Source: an uncultured Opitutales bacterium
Lineage (GTDB): Bacteria; Verrucomicrobiota; Verrucomicrobiia; Opitutales; Seribacteraceae
DNA: 59,229 bases
Direction: 5' to 3'
Assembly: GCA_905478775.1 (NCBI GenBank)
Contig: CAJQKB010000133.1
Coordinates: 1 to 59,229 of the forward strand
Positions 9,536 through 19,300 of the stretch are shown here, piece by piece. The notes below the pieces were generated by a model, which was given only the letters and a program-made list of their open reading frames with translations, was not told where the DNA came from and searched no databases. A program made the position numbers and the translations under genes. Each line of letters starts with the position of its first letter. The first letter of the stretch is position 1.

Positions 9536-10081
9536 ATGGCAAAAACCGTAGTCCTTCAACGCAAACCTCTTTCCCTTTCGGAAAGAACCTATCTTCCTCA
9601 AATTGTTACCGGTCTTAAGACTACTTTTTCAAACATGTTTAAAGAAAAAGTTACTCTTCAGTACCCGGAGGAAAAACCGATCATACCGAAGAACTACCGT
9701 GGTGTCCCCACGCTTGTTAAGGATCCAAACGGTCGAGAAAAGTGTGTCTCCTGTCAGTTGTGTGAGTTTGTCTGTCCACCTAAAGCGATACGAATTACAC
9801 CCGGTTCAGTACCGGAGGGTGAAGAGGATCGTGAACATGTGGAAAAAGCCCCTCAAGAATTTGAAATAAACATGCTGCGGTGCATTTATTGTGGGTATTG
9901 TCAGGAAGTTTGTCCAGAAGAAGCAATTTACCTTCAGGATGAATATTCATCCTCCGGATATACTCGTGAGGAAATGATTAATAATAAAGAAAAACTGTAT
10001 GAGCTTGGAGGTACATTACCGGACTCTCACTACAAGTGGGATCAAAAGAAAACAGCCGAGGAACAGGGGAATGATCACTAG
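9536..10081 (+). CDS. nuoI: NADH-quinone oxidoreductase subunit I (two 4Fe-4S)
   Basis: Ferredoxin-like subunit carrying clusters N6a and N6b. The two motifs are complete: Cys70, Cys73, Cys76 and Cys80 (CVSCQLCEFVCP), and Cys116, Cys119, Cys122 and Cys126 (CIYCGYCQEVCP). I use the ATG at 9536, ten bases after nuoH; an upstream in-frame start at 9506 would lie inside nuoH. Length is 181 residues. A gap of 62 bases, the largest in the operon, separates it from nuoJ. Confidence 0.95.
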   Translation: MAKTVVLQRKPLSLSERTYLPQIVTGLKTTFSNMFKEKVTLQYPEEKPIIPKNYRGVPTLVKDPNGREKCVSCQLCEFVCPPKAIRITPGSVPEGEEDREHVEKAPQEFEINMLRCIYCGYCQEVCPEEAIYLQDEYSSSGYTREEMINNKEKLYELGGTLPDSHYKWDQKKTAEEQGNDH

Positions 10082-10143
10082 TCTCATGCAACTTCGTACC
10101 GTTACAAACTTCATTTTAATTCGCTAAATTACTGATTACTTTT

Positions 10144-10701
10144 GTGAATGCTGTAGACATATTATTTTATTTTTTTGCCACTCTTTCAGTGGGCGGTGGC
10201 TTGCTTATGATCATGTCCAGGCATCCGGTGCCCGCTGCTTTGTTTATGATTATCTCATTGGTCAGCGTGGCGGCACTATTTGTATTATTGGAGGCGTTCT
10301 TTTTAGCGATTTTGCAAGTTCTTGTATACGCGGGAGCAGTAATGGTCCTTTTTCTTTTTATCATCATGCTCCTTGATGTCGGGCCTGACGGTGGAAAAGT
10401 TTCGCGGATTAAAGTAATTTCTGGTCTTGCGGGTTGTTTATCATTTGGGATTTTAGTAGTTTTACTTCTGCAATTTTCCGGAATTGGTAGTGCTGAATCA
10501 GGGAGTTGGCAAGAGATTCAGACCACGGAGCAGGTCAATGGAGATTCTCTTTTATTTTCCACTTCATTGAAAAACTTTGGCTATGGTTTATTTACAAAGT
10601 ATATGCTCCCAATCCAAGTAGCAGGCTTTCTTCTCTTAGCTGCCATGGTTGGGGTGATTGTATTGAGTAAAAAATCGTTAACATCTGGAGGAACTGAATA
10701 A
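10144..10701 (+). CDS. nuoJ: NADH-quinone oxidoreductase subunit J
   Basis: Small membrane-arm subunit with five predicted hydrophobic helices. The conserved stretch QVLVYAGAVMVLFLFIIMLL (about residues 58-77) is the NuoJ hallmark, including the pi-bulge helix. It starts at a GTG at 10144; I see no better in-frame ATG before the first helix. Length is 185 residues. nuoK follows with no intergenic base. Confidence 0.94.
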   Translation: MNAVDILFYFFATLSVGGGLLMIMSRHPVPAALFMIISLVSVAALFVLLEAFFLAILQVLVYAGAVMVLFLFIIMLLDVGPDGGKVSRIKVISGLAGCLSFGILVVLLLQFSGIGSAESGSWQEIQTTEQVNGDSLLFSTSLKNFGYGLFTKYMLPIQVAGFLLLAAMVGVIVLSKKSLTSGGTE

Positions 10702-11010
10702 ATGGAAACTGTAACTCCTCAACATTTTTTAGTTCTTTCCTTTCTTTTATTCGCAGTGGGGTTTTTGGGAGTGGTTATTCGTCGAAATCTGCTCTTAGTT
10801 TTAATGTCTCTTGAATTGATGTTAAATGGAGTCAATGTGGCTTTGGTTTCATTTTCCCGTACCAGTCTAAATTTGGACGGCAGCCTGTTTGTATTTTTTA
10901 TAATGACTGTTGCCGCTACTGAAGTCGCGGTTGGATTAGCTCTGCTTGTTGCCCTTTACAAGAAAAGACAAAGCGTTTTTTCTGAAGATATTTCTCTTTT
11001 GAAAAACTAA
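10702..11010 (+). CDS. nuoK: NADH-quinone oxidoreductase subunit K
   Basis: Three-helix membrane subunit, homologous to MrpC, that takes part in proton transfer next to the antiporter-like subunits. The conserved helix with its buried glutamates is seen (LVLMSLELMLNGVNVALVSF and AATEVAVGLALLVALYK). Its 102 residues are the normal size. It directly abuts the nuoJ stop and is followed by nuoL after four bases. Confidence 0.95.
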   Translation: METVTPQHFLVLSFLLFAVGFLGVVIRRNLLLVLMSLELMLNGVNVALVSFSRTSLNLDGSLFVFFIMTVAATEVAVGLALLVALYKKRQSVFSEDISLLKN

Positions 11011-11014
11011 TACT

Positions 11015-12853
11015 ATGGAAACCGTTGCTTTCAGTATTCTTCTTCTCCCGCTTCTTTCCGCGCTGATCACTCTATTGTTTCTTCGTAAGTCAGGAAATAT
11101 AGCCTCGTTGCTATCTGTCGCCACATCAGGTGGAATTCTTGTATTTGCTCTGTATTTAATTTTTAACGGGGAAAACGAGGTTTTTACATGGCAGACAACT
11201 TGGATGAAAATGGCGGGGTGGGAATTGAGCTTTGGCTTCCTGATTGATGCGCCAGCCCGACTTCTTTTATTCGTAGTTTCTTTTGTCGGATTTCTTATTC
11301 ATGTTTTTAGCTTGGGCTACATGGCGGATGATGAGGCGAAGTCTCGCTACTTTGGAGGGTTATCAATTTTCATGTTTTCAATGATTGGAATTACAGTCGC
11401 TGATAATTTGATTATGATTTTTGTGTTTTGGGAATTGGTGGGATTTAGTTCCTATCTTTTAATTGCCCATTACTTAACCACTGATGAAGCTGCTCAGGCA
11501 TCCAAGAAGGCGTTCATTGTAAACCGAGTGGGTGATTTTGGATTTTTAATCGGAATCGTTCTCACTTATTGGGCCTTTGGTACTGTAAATCTCCTCGAAC
11601 TTGCCGATTTAGTTGATTTCGACCCGAGCTTGATCTCTACTTTCCTTGGACTTGCACTTGCTTGTGGCTTTATCGGGAAATCCGCACAGTTTCCATTACA
11701 TGTCTGGCTTCCAGATGCCATGGCTGGTCCCACACCAGTATCTGCACTTATTCATGCGGCCACAATGGTTGCCGCCGGAATTTACCTCTTATTACGGATT
11801 GACTTCATGTTTACCGAACATGCCCTTTCACTCTTGGCAATTCTGGGTGCGGGGATGGGACTGTATGCCGGTTTCTGTGCCCTTGTTCAAAGGGATATTA
11901 AGAAGATATTAGCCTATTCCACCCTTTCGCAACTGGGGTACATGGCAGCCGCTTTTGGCTTGGGAATGCCTGGGATCGCGCTTTTTCATTTAATGACTCA
12001 TGCTTTTTTCAAAGCATTGATGTTTTTGGGTTCGGGATCAGTCATTCATGCCTGTCATCACGAACAGGACATTTTTAAATACGGTGGATTACGGAAGAAA
12101 ATGCCGATTACTGCAATCACCTTCCTGATCGGTGTACTAGCGATTTGCGGAGTTAATTTTCTATCAGGATATTTTAGTAAGGATGCAATCCTTCTTACTG
12201 CTTATAATGTGAATATGCCTGTATTTATATTATTATATGCAGGAGCAATTTTGACCGCGCTTTATATGTTCCGCCTTTACTTCATCACATTTGAGGGATT
12301 GGCTCGTTCAGATAAGGCAGCACATGCCCATGAGAATGGAGCATTGATGACGGGACCTCTCCTATTACTTTCAATCTTAGCTGTGGTTGGAGGCTATCAC
12401 TCACTTTACCCGTTTGCCATTGTGGAGTCGATCTTACCAGATATTGAATTGGTTGCGGCGATGCCCAACCATTTATGGATGATTGTACTGGGCACTTTTG
12501 CTTGGATTGTAGGAGCAATCACTGCACGAAATTTTTATGGTCGGGTTGGAGATGTGGACCCATTATCCGAAAAGTTCCCCACATTCTTCTCACTCTGCAA
12601 GAGCAAGCTCTTTTTTGATCAGATGTATGGTTTTTATATCAAGAAAATTCAGGACCCAATGGCTCGTTTCCTTGAGGTTATGGAATTACTCTTTATTTCC
12701 GGGTTAATGGTTCGAGGTTCAGCGGGAGTGGCCGCTCTTCTAGGGATGCTGGGAAAAGTTTGTTATATCGGAAAGATCCATGCCTACACTTTTTGGTTCG
12801 TTGCCGGGACGATTGGATTTCTTGCCTACGCATCGGGAATATTTGGAAATTAA
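11015..12853 (+). CDS. nuoL: NADH-quinone oxidoreductase subunit L
   Basis: Distal antiporter-like proton-pumping subunit of complex I. It has the family core FVFWELVGFSSYLLI and, further on, GKSAQFPLHVWLPDAMAGPT (ending near residue 242), then SALIHAATMVAAGIYLL and LMTHAFFKALMFLGSG. The C terminus is long enough for the lateral helix and last transmembrane anchor (612 residues in total). It sits between nuoK and nuoM. Confidence 0.96.
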   Translation: METVAFSILLLPLLSALITLLFLRKSGNIASLLSVATSGGILVFALYLIFNGENEVFTWQTTWMKMAGWELSFGFLIDAPARLLLFVVSFVGFLIHVFSLGYMADDEAKSRYFGGLSIFMFSMIGITVADNLIMIFVFWELVGFSSYLLIAHYLTTDEAAQASKKAFIVNRVGDFGFLIGIVLTYWAFGTVNLLELADLVDFDPSLISTFLGLALACGFIGKSAQFPLHVWLPDAMAGPTPVSALIHAATMVAAGIYLLLRIDFMFTEHALSLLAILGAGMGLYAGFCALVQRDIKKILAYSTLSQLGYMAAAFGLGMPGIALFHLMTHAFFKALMFLGSGSVIHACHHEQDIFKYGGLRKKMPITAITFLIGVLAICGVNFLSGYFSKDAILLTAYNVNMPVFILLYAGAILTALYMFRLYFITFEGLARSDKAAHAHENGALMTGPLLLLSILAVVGGYHSLYPFAIVESILPDIELVAAMPNHLWMIVLGTFAWIVGAITARNFYGRVGDVDPLSEKFPTFFSLCKSKLFFDQMYGFYIKKIQDPMARFLEVMELLFISGLMVRGSAGVAALLGMLGKVCYIGKIHAYTFWFVAGTIGFLAYASGIFGN

Positions 12854-12866
12854 GCAATAGATTACA

Positions 12867-14507
12867 ATGACTCTTGATCAAATTTTACTTCTCGGTTCCA
12901 TAATTGTTCCCGCCCTTACATCCGCATTGTTATTTGCGGGTATTGGAGGAGGAGATGACTGGGCCAAAAAATTAGCATACATTGGCTTTGGATTTCCTTT
13001 TATTGCAGGCATCGTACTCTTCTTCAATTTTGACGGTTCAAATGGTGGGTATTGCTTTGAAATTTTCCACCCACGGATGGGATTGCAGGAACTAAAGATT
13101 ACTTTTCATCTAGGACTAAACGGAGTCTCTTCCCCCTTATTTGCGATGGCCGGTGTGGTTGGACTTGCTGCAGGCTTGACTGCCATTCGCTCCGGGGCTG
13201 AAAGACTGCGTTTATACTTGGCATTATTATTGGTCATGCAGTCCGGGCTGATGGGCCTGTTTGCCAGTATTGATTTATTTTTTTACTACCTCTTTCATGA
13301 ATTTGCATTAATCCCCACCTTTATAATGATCGGATTATGGGGGGGACGAGATCGCAGAAGTATTGCTTTGGAAATTACGATTTATTTAACCTTGGGGGCA
13401 CTGCTTTCCCTTGGTGGATTGGTCGCCTTAAATGTAATGGTCGACGCGGAAAAATTTGATTTTCCATCACTCTCACATGCTCTTGCCAATACCGAGATGC
13501 TCGAGTCTACACAAATTAAGATCTTTGGTCTTCTATTAATTGGGTTTGGTATTTTAGTTGCCTTGTTTCCATTTCACACATGGGCAGCAAAAGGGTATGA
13601 AGCTGCCCCGACTTCGGTGTCTATGTTGCATGCCGGGGTTCTGAAGAAGTTTGGACTTTATGGATTGATTCAAATTGCCGCCCCTTTGTTACCGGAAGGT
13701 GCCCTTGCTTGGAGTCCCTATTTATTATGGCTAGCCTTAGGAAATGTATTACTGGTTGGATTTGTAACGATTGCTCAGACTAATTTAAAAAGCATGGTAG
13801 GGTATGGTTCAGTCATGCATATGGGGTATTGCTTTCTTGGCTTAGCAGTATGTTCATCCCTGGGAGCAGGATCTGCCGTGATGCTTATGGTTGCACATGG
13901 ATTATCGGTGGCCTTGATGTTTTTACTTTCAACATACATACAAAAGAGAAGTGGAACTTTTGAAATGGATGAAATGGGTGGTCTTGCCACCAAGACTCCA
14001 GTCCTGGCCTGTTTTTTTGTAGCAGCTTCTTTGGCCACGATCGGTCTACCCGGGTTTGGCAATTTTTGGGGCGAATTTGGAGTATTTTTATCCCTCGGCG
14101 AAAATCCAGATCATCGATTGTTTTTAGTTTTAGCAGCCCTGGGTATCATTATTTCTGCCATATTTGGATTGCGAGCAGTAGCTAAAATATTTTTTGGTAC
14201 CGGTTCAGATGAATTAATTAAGCATGAAAAAGAAAATCCAATCTCAGATTTAAAACCGGCCGAAATTATCCCTGCGGGAATTATTTTATCTGCACTTTTA
14301 TTTTTGGGATTATGGCCGAGAGGGGTTTCGGACCGAATTGACCAAGAGATTGGAACCCGATACGAAAAAATTGATTTTGCCGCATTGTCTCAATTTACAC
14401 CCGCATGTTGTTTACCAAATGCGGAAGGTGTTGGTTTAGACAATAACCAGACTTCCTACGATTCATTACAAAAGAGTCTTCCAGTTAAACCGATTTCTGA
14501 TCATTGA
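12867..14507 (+). CDS. nuoM: NADH-quinone oxidoreductase subunit M
   Basis: Second antiporter-like subunit. The functional glutamate and lysine motifs are seen in FFYYLFHEFALIPTFIMIGL and in FPFHTWAAKGYEAAPTSVSM, where the usual P..H.WLP..H motif has diverged slightly (HTWAAKGYEAAP). About 14 hydrophobic helices are predicted and the length is 546 residues. A hydrophilic tail of about 50 residues follows the last helix. nuoN follows after a single base. Confidence 0.95.
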   Translation: MTLDQILLLGSIIVPALTSALLFAGIGGGDDWAKKLAYIGFGFPFIAGIVLFFNFDGSNGGYCFEIFHPRMGLQELKITFHLGLNGVSSPLFAMAGVVGLAAGLTAIRSGAERLRLYLALLLVMQSGLMGLFASIDLFFYYLFHEFALIPTFIMIGLWGGRDRRSIALEITIYLTLGALLSLGGLVALNVMVDAEKFDFPSLSHALANTEMLESTQIKIFGLLLIGFGILVALFPFHTWAAKGYEAAPTSVSMLHAGVLKKFGLYGLIQIAAPLLPEGALAWSPYLLWLALGNVLLVGFVTIAQTNLKSMVGYGSVMHMGYCFLGLAVCSSLGAGSAVMLMVAHGLSVALMFLLSTYIQKRSGTFEMDEMGGLATKTPVLACFFVAASLATIGLPGFGNFWGEFGVFLSLGENPDHRLFLVLAALGIIISAIFGLRAVAKIFFGTGSDELIKHEKENPISDLKPAEIIPAGIILSALLFLGLWPRGVSDRIDQEIGTRYEKIDFAALSQFTPACCLPNAEGVGLDNNQTSYDSLQKSLPVKPISDH

Positions 14508-14508
14508 G

Positions 14509-16056
14509 ATGGAACATTATTTAAATTTCTCAAACACAAACATTTGGTCTGAAATTTGGCCTGAACTAGCACTTGCACTTGCTGCAATTGTATTACTGGG
14601 AATCGATCTTTTTCGAAAATCAGATAAACCCATTGTTTCGATTGGTAGTTTGGCAATCGTTTTTCAAGCAGGCCTTCTAATTTTTCACCTTTTTGATTAC
14701 CTCGCTTGGCACCATACTTTTGACCGGGAAACTTTTTCTGGCATGCTTCATCAGGGAATTCAGGGTGATGTGATGAGAACTTTTTTCTTGTTATCCTCTC
14801 TTCTTGTCTCCGTTCTTGGGCATCAATATTTAAAAAACAAAAAATTACGGGCAGGTGAATTTCATCACCTTACCATGCTTGCTACTGCTGGTTTGATGTT
14901 ATTGGTTCAGAGTAATCATTTCATAATGCTTTTTGTAGCATTAGAAACGGTTGCGGTTTGTTTTTACACCCTGGTTGCGTATAATCGGGAATCAGCGAAG
15001 TCATTAGAAGCGGGTATTAAGTATTTAATCTTTGGCGCGTTGAGTTCCTCCCTACTTCTTTTTGGGATCGTTCTTCTTTATGGTGTCGCAGGAAACCCGG
15101 AGGCATGGGGTGCAAACTACATCGGTTATGAAGGGCAGGACCCATTAGGATTTCAATACCTTGGGAATTTATTGGAAGCAAATCCTGACCATTTATTACT
15201 TCGTGCGGGAGTGGTTCTTATTATTGCAGGAATTGCGTTTAAGATTGGTGCAGCTCCTTTTCAAATTTGGGTGCCTGATGTTTATCACGGTTCTCCAATG
15301 CCCATTACTGCATTTCTTGCCGTGTCATCAAAAGCCGCTGGTTTCTTTGTTCTTCTCAATTTAGTCAATGGGCCATTTTTAGGAATGTCGGAATTTCTAA
15401 TGCCACTGCTTGGATTTGTGGCAACTTTTACTATTTTCTTTGGGAACTTAGCTGCCTGTACGCAAAGAAATATTAAAAGGATGCTCGGTTTGTCTGGTGT
15501 CGCCCATGCGGGTTACCTTTTGGTCGCGATTATGGCTTCCATGCAATTTGCGGGGGATAGCGATCGAGCAGTTTGGGTACTCTTCTTTTACCTCTTCATA
15601 TACCTACTTGCTTCTTTCGCGGTGTTTGGGGTGATGACTATTGCCCGATTGAATGATGAAACCGAGCATGAATTTTCCCATTATGAGGATTTAGCGAAAA
15701 AGCACCCTTGGCTTGGCTTTGTTTTAGTATCTGGGATTGGTTCCCTTGCAGGAATACCTCCCTTTGCGGGATTTGTGGCCAAACTTCTTTTAATCTCAAT
15801 TGCGTACGAAGCCCAACTGTACTTTTCACTTGCTGCAATGGTAATCGGGGTTGTGATTTCTATTTTCTATTATTTTGGTTGGATGCGAGAAATTACCTTT
15901 CATCCCAAACCCTCCTTTTCTGATGAGGAGGAAGAGAAGGAAGACCCATGGTTAAATGTTCCGCGTATGGGCCTGTTTAAATTCTGCATGCTTGCACTTG
16001 CTGTATCTTCAATTGTGCTAGGCATTTGGCAGGGCCCCTTTGGGGATGCGTTTTAA
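14509..16056 (+). CDS. nuoN: NADH-quinone oxidoreductase subunit N
   Basis: Third antiporter-like subunit and last gene of the operon. The core motifs are FVALETVAVCFYTLVAY (about residues 143-159), FKIGAAPFQIWVPDVYHGSP (about 244-263) and a later RNIKRMLGLSGVAHAGYLL. Length is 515 residues. The end of the gene contains CCCCTTTGGGG, but no convincing T-run terminator follows before the convergent tRNA-Leu. Confidence 0.95.
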   Translation: MEHYLNFSNTNIWSEIWPELALALAAIVLLGIDLFRKSDKPIVSIGSLAIVFQAGLLIFHLFDYLAWHHTFDRETFSGMLHQGIQGDVMRTFFLLSSLLVSVLGHQYLKNKKLRAGEFHHLTMLATAGLMLLVQSNHFIMLFVALETVAVCFYTLVAYNRESAKSLEAGIKYLIFGALSSSLLLFGIVLLYGVAGNPEAWGANYIGYEGQDPLGFQYLGNLLEANPDHLLLRAGVVLIIAGIAFKIGAAPFQIWVPDVYHGSPMPITAFLAVSSKAAGFFVLLNLVNGPFLGMSEFLMPLLGFVATFTIFFGNLAACTQRNIKRMLGLSGVAHAGYLLVAIMASMQFAGDSDRAVWVLFFYLFIYLLASFAVFGVMTIARLNDETEHEFSHYEDLAKKHPWLGFVLVSGIGSLAGIPPFAGFVAKLLLISIAYEAQLYFSLAAMVIGVVISIFYYFGWMREITFHPKPSFSDEEEEKEDPWLNVPRMGLFKFCMLALAVSSIVLGIWQGPFGDAF

Positions 16057-16070
16057 ACTGTTTTTTTAAA

Positions 16071-16155
16071 TGGTGCCCGAGGAGAGACTCGAACTCTCAC
16101 GCCCTAAGACAATAGATCCTAAATCTATCGCGTCTACCAATTCCGCCACCCGGGC
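16071..16155 (-). tRNA. tRNA-Leu (TAG anticodon)
   Basis: The minus strand gives a class II tRNA: acceptor GCCCGGG pairing with CTCGGGC (one G-U), D arm TGGCGGAATTGGTAGACGC, anticodon loop TTTAGGA (anticodon TAG), a variable arm and a T arm with GAGTTCGAGTCTC. CCA is encoded at 16071-16073. It lies tail to tail with nuoN. Confidence 0.95.
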
Positions 16156-16303
16156 TAAATATTTGAAAGTAAATGATTATTTCAAGGAACTCAATTCTAT
16201 ATTTATGTTTAACGATTTTTATTATAAATGATTCTGATCATGCTCATAATTTTAAATCAAATCCGGTCTTGCTTCCTGTTTATTGCATCGCATAATTAAA
16301 TTT

Positions 16304-19300
16304 ATGATATCCACCTGTTTATCCGTATGCAGGCAAGGTTGGTTTGGTGTCCCATTGTTTCTTTTGGGTATTGCCAGTCTTGCTTTCAGTCAACTTGTTC
16401 AAGAAGCTGAAACTGAATCACTCCCACCTGATCAACAAGCTCAATACATAGAATCCAAACTGGGTCTCTTAGATGAGCGCCTTAAGGAGGTGAAGAAAGA
16501 ACAGGGAAGTAATCAATTTAGTGCAAATAGAAGTTCTGCAAATGGAGATTTAAAACAGCTTGTCTCTGCCTATGGTGCTAATGATTCTAAGTCCATTTCG
16601 ATTCGCAATCAATTAGATGTCGCAGATCGGAATTGGAAGGTCCGTTCTGAAGAGATTGCTCAAGGTATTTCATCGGTAGATAGTCGTTTGAACGAAGCAA
16701 CTCTTATCTTTGATGATTTGAAGGAAAACTTCGCCGGGCGACTTGAAGAAGCAGCTCCGGCCTTGCGAGTACTTCAAGAAAATTTGATGCGAACTGAAAC
16801 GGAAGTGGATGCGCTCACCAATTTATCCCGAAATGCGGTATCTGAGGCCATTCAATCTTATTCCAATATTCAGGCTGAGAGTAACTTACTCGCTATTCGA
16901 GCAGTTCCTACAGCACCTAAAACTAGCAACGGTGGAAGTGCTTACTCACCCAAAGCCCAACAGGTGGCAAATGTAATTAAAGCAAAAGAAGCAGTTGCCT
17001 TAGGTTCCTCAGGTCGTTTTTCACCTTCGATTAATACAGATGCAGGGTTCGTACAGGTGAGGAGTGAACAAAATAATGGATATGAGTCATCTGAGATCAT
17101 TGATCGTTTAAAAACTGAACTTGCGACTTCAAAATCTGTTCAGAGTGAACTTTCTGCCGATACTGCTGATATGCAAGGAGACTTAAGGAAAGCCTATCGC
17201 GAAATTGTCTCATTGCAGAATAATTTAAAAGAGACTCAAATGTTAGCGAGAAGTTTAGAGGAGTCTAAAAATTCTCTTTGGGCCACGGAAAATGGCCAAG
17301 TACCTACTGCCCGGAGTGTGAGCGGTAAAATTAATAAACTGGAACAAGATTTGCAACTTGCCCGTGAAGATCTTCGGTCTTCCAGGCAAACTTTGCTAGT
17401 GGAGCAAGAGCGTTCCAATGCGATGATTCGCTCGGTAACAAATGAGCTCGAAAGAACGCGATCCGACCTTGATGCTGCCAGAACAGCCACTATGTCATCA
17501 GGGAGTGATTCGATACGGCTTGCCTCTCTTGAGCGTGAGCTCAATGAGGCGAGAAGAGCACTACAGATGGCACAAATGGCACCAATGGACTCCACCCAAG
17601 AATCTTACTTAACCCTGCAAAACGAATTAAGGAAATCATTGGGGGAAATTACCCGAATGCAAATTGAGCTCAATGAAAAAGACGAGCTTGAAGCTCAACT
17701 AGTAAAGCTGAAAAGTTCTATGGAAGGATTTGGTGATTCACCGAACCGAAATAACAGTTCGGAATATGTAAACAAACTTTTGATCGATCTTAATGCAGCA
17801 AAACGTGAAGTAGAAAAGGCAAAATCTCTGAATAGGGCAGGTCGGCAGGATCTTGTTGAACGCGTTGCATCGTTAGAAGATGAATTGAAAATTTCTAATC
17901 TAAAATTAAAGAAGACACAGACTGAGTTTGAAGCGTCACAGGAAAAGATTGCTCGTCGGGAATTCGAATACGCAACGACAATTCAACGACTGGAAGAAGA
18001 TGCGCAAGTCGCCCAGGATTCATTGCGAGATGCATCACTCGGTAAATTACCTGCCATTCCATTTGTGGATGAAATGGAAAGAAATCTCGCAGACTCAGAA
18101 GCTCGGATTAAAACTTTATCCAACCGTTTCGAATCTGAACAGAGTAAAGCCACAGAATTAATTGATGGATTACAGGTTGAACTCGATTCTGCTGTGGTTC
18201 GGCAAAAACGTGCGTTAGATCAATTAGCAAGGAGAGAGCTCGATTTAGAGGGCAAGGATTTGGAGTTAAAACAAGCCCAGGCTGATGCAAAAAAACTCAA
18301 GGAAGAACTGGAGGTGGTAAAAGTAATTGCAGGTCAACTCGAAGATTTGAATACTGTGCTAGAGGAGACTAAAAGAACACAAAATTCACAATCTGGTAGT
18401 TTAGATCAGGTAGTGGAATCACTACGCGAAGAATTAAATCAAGCGAAAGTCGAGCTTGTCTTTACCAATGAAGACAAGGAAAGATTTATGCAGGATTCAG
18501 CAAAAATAATTAGTTCCTTGGAATTACAGCTCGAAAATACCCGTAATCAATTACTTGCTGAGCAAGAAAACCAAGCGGATCAGTCCAATGAATCAAAAGA
18601 ACTTGTTCTTGATTTAAAAAGTGAACTCGATGTTGCTCGAACCGAAATTTCTCGGATGAAATCGGCTGGATTAGGAGAATCTGTGGAAACTAAGCAAGCA
18701 GTTTCCCAACTCCAAGAGGCACTTGGTACGATCAGGATTTTGCAGGAGAGTTTAGAAGAAGCTGAACAGGTAAACTTAGAAGTTGATAATTTACGCACCG
18801 AGTTGGCTAATTCGATGGAATCTCAATTATTGTCACTGCAAAGAGCAGATGATGAAAAAAGAATTCTTCGACAACAGGCAGAAGATCTAGAGTCGGAGAT
18901 TGTTATTTTGCGCAACCAAGGATTAGGTGCAGGGGTTCAATTTCAGAAATCGAATGCTTCCTTAATGGAAGAATTGGAAGTTTCGAACGCTCAAATTGTT
19001 GAATTAGAAAAACGATCCGCAATGGTGGAGGATAATGAGGTCTTATCATTGATTGATTTGGAGGAGGAATTAGCCAGTGAGAAACTTCGCAATCAAGAAT
19101 TACAACAAGAATTGTCCCAAAAATCAATCGGACGGAGTAAGACTATCGAAATTTTAGAAAACGAGTTAGCGAGTGCCTTACAAAAACTCGATAACTTGGA
19201 AAACAACGATGTCATTCGAAATAGAAAAATCGCCAGCCTTGAACAAGAAATTATAGAAACTAAATCAATACTGGATACAGAATCTGAAAAAGGTTCAACC

